A stretch of DNA of 44,606 nt, from positions 1-44,606 of IMG/VR virus record IMGVR_UViG_3300009159_000113, one strand, 5' to 3'. Numbering within the stretch: position 1 is the first letter of the stretch; each line of letters opens with the position of its first letter. This stretch comes from a virus. The notes beneath the pieces were generated by a model, which saw only the letters and a program-made list of their open reading frames with translations, searched no databases and had not been told where the DNA came from. Below are positions 1 to 4,308 of the stretch, piece by piece. Made by a program: the position numbers and the translations under genes.

Positions 1-170
1 AGGATGCAGAGAGAATCCTTGTTGCACTAGAACTCTTGCGGAGTAAGGTATTGCATTTTGCACAAACTACTGATCCCAGTTATAGCAAGGAAACTCCCTG
101 GTTAGAGTTTAGTTATGTGTCTGAGTTGCTGAATGATATGGAATGCAAATTAGATATAGATCAGTGGTGA
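1..170 (+). CDS. C-terminal end of an unidentified protein (5' partial)
   Basis: An open frame enters from the left edge (first full codon at 3) and runs 55 codons to TGA at 168-170. The translated tail is a plausible soluble helical sequence (begins DAERILVALELL, ends CKLDIDQW) with normal amino acid composition and no internal stops. I do not recognise the family and the start lies outside the window. It matters mainly because it fixes the left border of the gene-free repeat region that begins at 171. It could be an early-region hypothetical gene of the phage. Confidence is moderate because only a fragment is visible. Confidence 0.5.
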   Translation, partial: DAERILVALELLRSKVLHFAQTTDPSYSKETPWLEFSYVSELLNDMECKLDIDQW

Positions 171-230
171 AATGTAGTGAAATCAGGATATAACTGAAAT
201 CAATTAAATGTGTGAATAAATGTATAGTAG

Positions 231-494
231 TTTTCCACAAGTAAGTGTATATCCTGTGGAAAAAGTGTGTTAATTGTGTGATACTCAGTAAATGCCTCTG
301 GTTGTTGTGATCTTGGCCCACATTCTATCACAAACTCCCAGAAATGTCAAGACCCCAGAGACACTGCAAATACTGGCACATGCCCCCTTGACAGTATAGC
401 AAATGACAGTGAATATGCCTGTGGAAAACTATTACAAACCTGTGGAAAAACCTGTGGAAAACTATAGTAAATTGTGGAAAAATAGTTTTCCACA
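231..494. repeat. Seven perfect TTTTCCACA (DnaA-box-like) 9-mers
   Basis: Exact copies lie at 231-239 (+), 255-263 (-), 420-428 (-), 441-449 (-), 453-461 (-), 473-481 (-) and 486-494 (+). The first two form an inverted pair with 15 bp between them. The last five fall within 75 bp. Five of the seven are in the TGTGGAAAA orientation. A given 9-mer is expected well under once per strand in 264 bp, so this is not chance. The word equals the cyanobacterial variant of the DnaA box as I recall it. An unrelated phage regulator is the main alternative. Confidence 0.7.
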
Positions 495-507
495 GGTATA
501 TTCAGTG
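407..507. repeat. 27-bp imperfect inverted repeat around the DnaA-box-like cluster
   Basis: Arm 407-433 and arm 481-507 are reverse complements at 25 of 27 positions. Each arm contains one TTTTCCACA box plus about nine bases on either side. The 47 bp between the arms carry three further boxes. The arms are too far apart for a simple terminator, so a large cruciform or a symmetric protein-binding array fits better. This is a direct observation; the function is inferred. Confidence 0.65.
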
Positions 508-534
508 GCACACAGTGGGGTATATTTAACAGTG

Positions 535-606
535 AATGTGCAGTCCTGTGAGTATTCTTATCAAAACACAGTGAGCTATACCTATTGACAAATGTGCAGT
601 CCTGTG
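535..606 (+). repeat. 16-bp perfect direct repeat, one copy in a promoter spacer
   Basis: AATGTGCAGTCCTGTG occurs at 535-550 and again at 591-606, 56 bp apart start to start. The second copy fills positions 1-16 of the 17-bp spacer between the -35 and -10 boxes of the promoter at 585-613. That placement suggests an operator for a repressor or activator, with the upstream copy as an auxiliary site. Confidence 0.55.
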
Positions 607-613
607 TTATAGT
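585..613 (+). promoter_or_regulatory. Sigma70-like early promoter
   Basis: TTGACA (585-590), a 17-bp spacer and TATAGT (608-613) give a near-consensus host-type promoter pointing right. Transcription would start near 620, about 100 bases before the first small gene at 720. It is the obvious driver of the 720-2165 gene chain, whose genes overlap and share the transcript until the terminator at 2279. Confidence 0.65.
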
Positions 614-643
614 GAATTGGCAGTATGTGGGGGTGTTGGTGTG

Positions 644-685
644 GGTTATTGTGGGGTAATGCGAAAAACCACAACTACCCTAACC
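644..685 (+). promoter_or_regulatory. Hairpin in the 5' leader of the early gene chain
   Basis: GGTTATTGTGG (644-654) pairs with CCACAA (669-674) and TAACC (681-685), giving 11 base pairs with a 6-base bulge (CTACCC) on the 3' side. There is no T-run after it, so it is not a terminator. It lies between the promoter at 585-613 and the start codon at 720 and may stabilise or regulate the leader. This is weak, structure-only evidence. Confidence 0.3.
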
Positions 686-719
686 TACAAACCTTTGAAA
701 CAGAGAGAACGATATAAAG

Positions 720-902
720 ATGAATAAAAAAATTTTTTGGGGTAAAAAAAATCCTGTGAGGTTGCTCTATGAGAGGGGTTATGGAACTACTATAAGTCCA
801 TTAGATGAGGTGCGTTATATTGTGAGCTGCCTTAGAGAAACTGTAAATATAGTTGTGACCAATTATGTAAAAAAATTTTTGGGGGTAAAAAATGAACTGT
901 AA
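720..902 (+). CDS. Small protein of unknown function (60 aa)
   Basis: First frame after the early-type promoter; ATG at 720, stop TAA at 900-902. The protein is basic at both ends because a 25-bp A/T/G-rich repeat (725-749 and 868-892) encodes its start (KKIFWGKK) and its end (KKFLGVK). There is no recognisable domain. Upstream is a purine-rich stretch (GAGAGAACGATATAAAG) rather than a strong ribosome site. An in-frame GTG at 756, just after the first repeat, is an alternative start, with the repeat's GGGG as ribosome site. The stop overlaps the next gene by 11 bp. Expression as a protein is likely but unproven. Confidence 0.45.
   Translation: MNKKIFWGKKNPVRLLYERGYGTTISPLDEVRYIVSCLRETVNIVVTNYVKKFLGVKNEL
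725..892 (+). repeat. 25-bp near-perfect direct repeat (725-749, 868-892)
   Basis: Each copy reads T, A-run, T-run, G-run, T, A-run; the copies differ at one of 25 positions. The second copy ends at the A of the ATG of the next gene (892), so its GGGGG sits in ribosome-site position, 6 bp from that ATG. The repeats may be duplicated translation-initiation leaders, or a recombination remnant. They flank most of the 60-aa gene. Confidence 0.5.
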
Positions 903-1047
903 GTTGACTGCCAGAGATAGGATATTTTGTGAGGGTACTATGGCACAATGCCAGAAGACACTCTCAGATATTTCCATGATGATGGACATAGTTTCTATAG
1001 ATTATGAGATAGAAGAGTTTGTGATTAGTATTGAGGATGACGAATGA
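892..1047 (+). CDS. Small acidic protein of unknown function (51 aa)
   Basis: ATG at 892, stop TGA at 1045-1047. The GGGGG of the upstream repeat gives a ribosome site 6 bp from the ATG. The N-terminal half holds three cysteines (MNCKLTARDRIFCEG..AQC) and the C-terminal half is strongly acidic, ending EFVISIEDDE. The start overlaps the previous gene by 11 bp, and the stop overlaps the next start (ATGA), which is typical of translational coupling in phage operons. No family is recognised. The overlap pattern is the main evidence that it is real. Confidence 0.5.
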   Translation: MNCKLTARDRIFCEGTMAQCQKTLSDISMMMDIVSIDYEIEEFVISIEDDE

Positions 1048-1355
1048 ACTGGGTTGAGTATTGGGTAGGACACTGTTGGATGCGTGGATGGCAGAGTATT
1101 GGAGGTGCCTTTAGGATATGGGGAGATTTAATGGGAGGGAATTATAAGGATTATGATTTGCCTAGAACAGTAGAAGACCCAGAAGCAGAATGTATTGAAT
1201 GGTTCTGGTGGTCATTAGGAGAAGATACTGTATATTCAAAAGAATTTCTTGAGTATCTAATGCAGATAGCAGAAGATGTAAAGAGTGGTAAGGTAAAGAC
1301 TTATTCAATGGATGAAGTTATGGAGGATTTAAAAGGAGGTAGCAATGACATTTGA
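1044..1355 (+). CDS. Tryptophan-rich hypothetical protein (103 aa)
   Basis: ATG at 1044 overlaps the preceding stop (ATGA); a GAGGA ribosome-site-like run lies just upstream. The protein is unusually rich in tryptophan: eight Trp in 103 residues, clustered at 3-26 (NWVEYWVG..CWMRGWQSIGG..IWGD) and at 51-54 (EWFWW). It has an acidic, helical C-terminus. There are no transmembrane stretches of sufficient length and no known domain that I can name. Its last codons carry a strong AAAAGGAGG ribosome site for the next gene and overlap it by 11 bp, so the two are probably translated together. Function unknown. Confidence 0.65.
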   Translation: MNWVEYWVGHCWMRGWQSIGGAFRIWGDLMGGNYKDYDLPRTVEDPEAECIEWFWWSLGEDTVYSKEFLEYLMQIAEDVKSGKVKTYSMDEVMEDLKGGSNDI

Positions 1356-2049
1356 TACTGTTTTTATTTCTGATGTTCATTTAGGAACAGATAGGTGTAA
1401 TACTGAGAAATTCTTAAAGTTTCTTAAAGGGATTAAGACTAAGAAACTTGTGATGGTTGGAGATATCATAGACATCTATTGTATGGAAAAGTATGGAACA
1501 CGATGGAAACGTGAACATACTGAATGTGTTCATGCACTTTTAGATTTGTGTAAAAAGGGTACTGAAGTTGTTTATGTTCTTGGCAATCATGAGGGAGTAG
1601 TTAGAAGGTATTGTAATTTTGAGCACAAGAACTTTATGATGTGCGATGAGTATGTTCATAAGGATAATCAAGGTAATAAGTATCTTTGCACGCATGGCGA
1701 TAAGCACTCTGAGTATTCTTCTGGTTCATGGAAGCAATTAATGTTTAACTGGGGATATGAGTTTATTACGCCATTGAGTCTTTTTTTAAATCGTTATCTT
1801 AGGTTCTCTTTAGTTCATTTTTTAAAGAATACTATGCGTGGTAAAGGATATATTGATAAGTATGAGAATGATATTGTTGGATATTGCATTCAACAAGATA
1901 AGAAGTATGATGGTATTATCTGTGGACACATTCATCATGCAAACATTCGTAAATTTGGTAAGATGATGTATATGTGTTGTGGAGATTTTGTCGATACCTG
2001 TTCTGCTATTTTAGAAAAGAATGGCGTTTATAGTTTGGAGAAATACTAA
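1345..2049 (+). CDS. Calcineurin-like metallophosphoesterase (LpxH/UDP-2,3-diacylglucosamine hydrolase-like)
   Basis: All metal-binding motifs of the calcineurin-like superfamily are present in order: SDVHLG (D10, H12), GD (D40), GNHE (N81, H82), THGD (H117) and GHIHHA (H195, H197). The order and the length (234 aa) resemble LpxH-type phosphatases, which cleave UDP-2,3-diacylglucosamine in lipid A synthesis with two Mn ions. Substrate preference cannot be read from the sequence. A strong GGAGG ribosome site inside the previous gene sits 7 bp before the ATG. In this setting, close to a cytidylyltransferase, it may act on host envelope or nucleotide metabolites. It could also be a general nucleotide or phosphodiester phosphatase. 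The fold assignment is secure; the LpxH label is tentative. Confidence 0.88.
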   Translation: MTFDTVFISDVHLGTDRCNTEKFLKFLKGIKTKKLVMVGDIIDIYCMEKYGTRWKREHTECVHALLDLCKKGTEVVYVLGNHEGVVRRYCNFEHKNFMMCDEYVHKDNQGNKYLCTHGDKHSEYSSGSWKQLMFNWGYEFITPLSLFLNRYLRFSLVHFLKNTMRGKGYIDKYENDIVGYCIQQDKKYDGIICGHIHHANIRKFGKMMYMCCGDFVDTCSAILEKNGVYSLEKY

Positions 2050-2165
2050 TGAGCATTGAAGATCAGACAACATATACAAAAGAGATTGGTGAGTATCTTA
2101 TGAAGGATGTATTAGTAAAACAGAATATTGATAGACTTTGCAAATTACTGGTGGAGTCAATATGA
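2049..2165 (+). CDS. Small hypothetical protein (38 aa)
   Basis: ATG at 2049 shares its A with the TAA stop of the phosphoesterase gene (TAATG) and a GGAG lies 9 bp upstream, inside that gene. The product is a short charged helix-like peptide (starts MSIEDQTTY, ends LCKLLVESI). The stop-start overlap and ribosome site support translation; there is no family match I can name. Confidence 0.5.
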   Translation: MSIEDQTTYTKEIGEYLMKDVLVKQNIDRLCKLLVESI

Positions 2166-2172
2166 CCCTGTT

Positions 2173-2268
2173 ATGAGTTTACGGCATCTCTCAAATGACG
2201 TTGGTGCGGATGGGACTCTCTCCCGCCTGGTTTCCAATTTCCAGTTAAAGAATTGGTGGCGAGCCTGA
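2173..2268 (+). CDS. Candidate 31-aa peptide of unusual base composition
   Basis: ATG at 2173, TGA at 2266-2268. The peptide starts MSLRHLSNDVGADG and ends QLKNWWRA. About half of its bases are G or C, well above the AT-rich genes around it, and it ends only 10 bp before a strong terminator. The same stretch can fold (CCAATT...AATTGG inside CGCC...GGCG), so it may instead be a structured RNA. No clear ribosome site is visible. Either reading is tentative; the compositional contrast is directly seen. Confidence 0.3.
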   Translation: MSLRHLSNDVGADGTLSRLVSNFQLKNWWRA

Positions 2269-2278
2269 ATGACCTAGA

Positions 2279-2305
2279 GGAGAGTTGCATAAACTCTCCT
2301 TTTTT
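2279..2305 (+). terminator. Rho-independent terminator
   Basis: An 8-bp perfect stem GGAGAGTT (2279-2286) / AACTCTCC (2292-2299) with a 5-base loop is followed by six T (2300-2305). It ends the gene chain that starts at the promoter near 585. Confidence 0.9.
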
Positions 2306-2313
2306 GGTATAAT
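2285..2313 (+). promoter_or_regulatory. Sigma70-like promoter overlapping the terminator
   Basis: TTGCAT (2285-2290), exactly 17 bp, then a perfect TATAAT (2308-2313). Transcription would start near 2320, leaving only about 14 bases before the ATG at 2334 and no visible ribosome site. The -35 box and spacer lie inside the terminator hairpin. It probably drives the cytidylyltransferase gene. Confidence 0.55.
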
Positions 2314-2333
2314 AAATTAAAAGTTTTTTTTGT

Positions 2334-2849
2334 ATGAAAATCGGTTTTAATTGCAGTTCATTTGATCTTTTCCATGCAGGGCATGTTACAATGCTAAAAA
2401 TGGAAAAAGAACTGTGTGACTATTTGAAAGTAGCACTTCAAGTTGATCCTTCAATAGATAGACCTGGAATTAAAAATAAACCAGTACAGTCTGTATATGA
2501 AAGATATATACAACTGCAGGGATGTAAATATGTGGATGAAATTCTAGTATATGAGACTGAAGCAGATTTACTTAATTTGATTCAAACTCAAACATTTCAT
2601 ATTCGTTTCTTGAGTGAGGAATATAGGCATATTGAAGTGACTGGTAAACAATATTGTATTGATAATGGAGTTGAAATTTATTATCATTTGAGAAGACATC
2701 AATATTCATCAACAGAGATTAGAAATCGAGTTTATAATCTTGAGCAAAAAAAGAGAGAAGATAAAGAAGATAGGGCGCAAGAAACTGTGATAGGGCAATA
2801 TTCTCCAGAAATTTTAGAAAAATATTCAATTAAAAATAACCAATCATGA
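2334..2849 (+). CDS. Cytidylyltransferase-family nucleotidyltransferase (TagD-like)
   Basis: The N-terminus carries the nucleotide-binding HxGH signature (FDLFHAGH, H14-H17) and the C-terminal part carries the family's second motif (SSTEIRNRV, 125-133), both standard for glycerol-3-phosphate cytidylyltransferases and relatives that couple CTP to a phosphorylated alcohol or sugar. Length before a charged tail (about 145 residues) fits the family; the lysine/glutamate-rich tail (136-171) is extra. The substrate is not determinable. It is preceded by its own sigma70-like promoter and terminator, so it is likely an early, separately expressed gene. It may prepare an activated precursor for envelope or virion decoration, together with the glycosyltransferase-like gene at 6956. 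The stop overlaps a short ATG frame at 2846. Confidence 0.87.
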   Translation: MKIGFNCSSFDLFHAGHVTMLKMEKELCDYLKVALQVDPSIDRPGIKNKPVQSVYERYIQLQGCKYVDEILVYETEADLLNLIQTQTFHIRFLSEEYRHIEVTGKQYCIDNGVEIYYHLRRHQYSSTEIRNRVYNLEQKKREDKEDRAQETVIGQYSPEILEKYSIKNNQS

Positions 2850-2951
2850 CAATCTTAGTTACTGGGGGGTAAGGTAGAATATGTAGATTGTCTGGACCCC
2901 AGAAAAACTTATAAGAAAATTGTGATTACTTATGCTGAACAAAAACGATAA
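2846..2951 (+). pseudogene. Possible remnant of a Rossmann-fold (epimerase-like) gene start, broken at a G-run
   Basis: ATG at 2846 overlaps the previous stop and encodes MTILVTGG before TAA at 2870-2872. MTILVTGG is the usual first strand and glycine loop of NAD-dependent sugar epimerases/dehydratases. A run of six G immediately precedes the stop. A +1 shift there would read on for about 26 codons (KVEYVDCLDPRKTYKK..) to TAA at 2949-2951. That continuation does not look like an epimerase (no GxxGxxG completion). It may be a decayed or recombined gene end, or a short frameshifted peptide. Low confidence. Confidence 0.25.
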
Positions 2952-3117
2952 GATTATCAGAGCAAAATTATACACGCCCCATGTATCTGATTTTGTATGT
3001 GAGCGTATGGATGGCACTCATTATCTGATGATGAATAGACATGAAACAGAATATTATGAATTACTTCCCAATCCTACAGGTGCCACAGAATGGATCTGGG
3101 GGGAGAAAATACAATGA
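2932..3117 (+). CDS. Hypothetical protein (61 aa)
   Basis: ATG at 2932, stop TGA at 3115-3117. Soluble, mixed-charge small protein with a central RMDGTHYLMMNRHETEYYEL segment and a Trp-containing C-terminus. There is no strong ribosome site before the ATG. The stop overlaps the next ATG (ATGA), and a GGGGGAG ribosome site for the next gene lies within its last codons. Family unknown; the coupling to the next gene supports it being real. Confidence 0.5.
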   Translation: MLNKNDKIIRAKLYTPHVSDFVCERMDGTHYLMMNRHETEYYELLPNPTGATEWIWGEKIQ

Positions 3118-3269
3118 ATAGATACAAGGTTATTCTTTCAAGTATTGTAGATGGTGCTACAGTAAGGATTCAGTTTCCTGTGAATAGTGATATGAGTGCT
3201 CTGCAATTAAGAACTTACTATCTTCTGAAAGGTGGATTTTCTGTAAGTGATGTTGAGGTGTTTGAGTGA
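3114..3269 (+). CDS. Hypothetical protein (51 aa)
   Basis: ATG at 3114 overlaps the previous stop (ATGA) and has a strong GGGGGAG ribosome site about 8 bp upstream. The product (starts MNRYKVILSSIVDGATVRI, ends GFSVSDVEVFE) looks like a compact alpha/beta domain, of the kind that alternates strand-helix-strand. I do not recognise the family. Its stop is immediately followed by four tandem 10-bp repeats. Confidence 0.6.
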   Translation: MNRYKVILSSIVDGATVRIQFPVNSDMSALQLRTYYLLKGGFSVSDVEVFE

Positions 3270-3270
3270 T

Positions 3271-3310
3271 TATGAGGATTTATGAGGATTTATGAGGATT
3301 TATGAGGATT
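3271..3310 (+). repeat. Four perfect tandem copies of TATGAGGATT
   Basis: Four exact 10-bp units (3271-3310) plus a partial fifth (TATG) follow the stop of the 51-aa gene by one base. The unit length is not a multiple of three and the array is outside any gene. It marks the border between the small early-type genes and the LamG-type virion genes. Confidence 0.85.
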
Positions 3311-3373
3311 TATGGCGCTTTGTCTCTGGCAGTATCTCTCTCATAAAGAACTAAATAAAAACAAAAAGATATA

Positions 3374-4039
3374 ATGGGAATAAGTTATAATCCTCGTATA
3401 GTCACTGATGGTCTTGTATTTTGTTTTGATGCCAAAAATGTCAAATCATATTCTGGTTCAGGAACTTCTTTTACTGATATTGGTGGCGCTTTAGCAAGTA
3501 ATTCTGGTAGTTTTGCTTCATATAGTTCTACTCCAGGTCACATTTCATTTAATGGATCTAATGGTTCTGGTATTCAGTTTCCATCTTCATCTATTCACGA
3601 TACTCAAACTCCTAGTGTAGAGGTTTGGGTTAGAACAAATGCTCTTTCACAATATGGTTTTTGGTTTGAAAAAGGAACAGTTAATAGTCAGTATTCTTTG
3701 TTCCAAGAAGGAACAACTATTGTGTGGAGACACGCTGGGAATTCACAATATACAACTACATCTACTTACATGACTACTGGTGTTTGGTATCAAGTAGTGG
3801 GAACTTATACTAGTGGTTCTCGTAAAACTTATATAAATGGTTCTTTAGTAACTTCAGATACTGTTTCTTACAGTGTCAATACTGGAGGATCTGGTATTGG
3901 GTTGGGTTCTTTTGGTGGGGGCCAAACTGGATATCAATTTAATGGTGATTTAGCAGTAGTTAAAGCATACAGTAAAGCACTCTCCGCAGATGAAATATCA
4001 CAAAACTTTAATGCTCTCCGTTCAAGGTTCTCAATATAA
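3374..4039 (+). CDS. LamG/concanavalin A-like virion protein, short form (221 aa)
   Basis: The N-terminus (NPRIVTDGLVFCFDAKNVKSY) matches the start shared by the two proteins that follow. From about residue 45 the sequence is a single jelly-roll lectin-like (LamG) domain, with the usual W-YQVVGTY-NG pattern around 138-157. It ends with the shared signature LSADEISQNFNALRSRFSI. Such proteins are common structural or adhesive components of cyanomyovirus virions, often tail-fibre associated; the location here is inferred. It is the shortest of three paralogues and has only a short serine/glycine linker where the others carry large inserts. A weak late-promoter-like ACTAAATA lies at 3350-3357. 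The ATG has no strong ribosome site. Confidence 0.8.
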   Translation: MGISYNPRIVTDGLVFCFDAKNVKSYSGSGTSFTDIGGALASNSGSFASYSSTPGHISFNGSNGSGIQFPSSSIHDTQTPSVEVWVRTNALSQYGFWFEKGTVNSQYSLFQEGTTIVWRHAGNSQYTTTSTYMTTGVWYQVVGTYTSGSRKTYINGSLVTSDTVSYSVNTGGSGIGLGSFGGGQTGYQFNGDLAVVKAYSKALSADEISQNFNALRSRFSI

Positions 4040-4042
4040 ATA
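4035..4042 (+). promoter_or_regulatory. T4-type late promoter TATAAATA
   Basis: Perfect TATAAATA overlapping the TAA stop of the 221-aa gene, 15 bp before the ATG at 4057. It would give a very short leader to the 83-aa gene and the two LamG genes behind it. Confidence 0.65.
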
Positions 4043-4056
4043 CCTAAAAAACTATT

Positions 4057-4308
4057 ATGTACTCTGATAGAAACTTTCTTATTTTTCTAGTTACTGAACT
4101 ACCAAAAGTAGATTTCTCCCAGGTGTGTGAGACTTCAAAAGAGACTGTAAGAAAAAGTGTTGATGAAACCAAGACATTTGTGAAATGGGATGGTGAAGAA
4201 CCTGCATTTGTTGTTGATATTGAAGATGCAGAAGGTCCTTATACTTATGAGGAGATTTTGGTGATTTTAGCAACAGAAGAATGGACTAAACCTATGGAGG
4301 AAATGTAA
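4057..4308 (+). CDS. Small acidic hypothetical protein (83 aa)
   Basis: ATG at 4057 directly downstream of a perfect late promoter, stop TAA at 4306-4308. Acidic soluble protein (KWDGEEPAFVVDIEDAEG in the middle, ending EEWTKPMEEM) with no domain I can name. It sits between two LamG paralogues and ends right at the next start codon; the GGAGG ribosome site for that gene lies inside its last codons. The context suggests a late, possibly virion-associated or assembly-helper protein. Confidence 0.6.
   Translation: MYSDRNFLIFLVTELPKVDFSQVCETSKETVRKSVDETKTFVKWDGEEPAFVVDIEDAEGPYTYEEILVILATEEWTKPMEEM

Larger units (their letters stand above)
171..719. other. Gene-free region with DnaA-box-like cluster; candidate replication origin or control region
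   Basis: I see no credible gene in this 549-bp stretch. The open frames that cross it (for example 403-588) are made of the repeats themselves. It contains seven exact copies of TTTTCCACA or its complement, a 27-bp imperfect inverted repeat, a 16-bp direct repeat, a sigma70-like promoter and a leader hairpin, each listed separately. Seen: the repeat density and symmetry. Known: cyanobacterial DnaA boxes have been reported as TTTTCCACA-like. Inferred: the region is an origin of replication or a site where a host or phage protein controls the genes to the right. Confidence 0.55.

Noticed and set aside
109-321. 70-codon open frame on the - strand
   Set aside because: It lies opposite the end of the partial gene and the repeat region, is very rich in His, Thr and Ile, and would be the only minus-strand gene in the window.
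388-416. TTGACA at 388-393 as a second sigma70 promoter
   Set aside because: Only GAATAT-type sequence follows at proper spacing; the -10 match is too weak.
403-588. 61-codon open frame on the + strand
   Set aside because: Its codons are the TGTGGAAAA repeats and inverted repeats (repeated VEKPVENY pattern); there is no ribosome site and no flanking gene overlap.
2161-2268. tRNA-like look on the minus strand (GGGAGAGAGTCCC followed by CCGCACCA)
   Set aside because: No TTC-type T loop, no matching acceptor 5' strand and no anticodon arm; a cloverleaf cannot be drawn.
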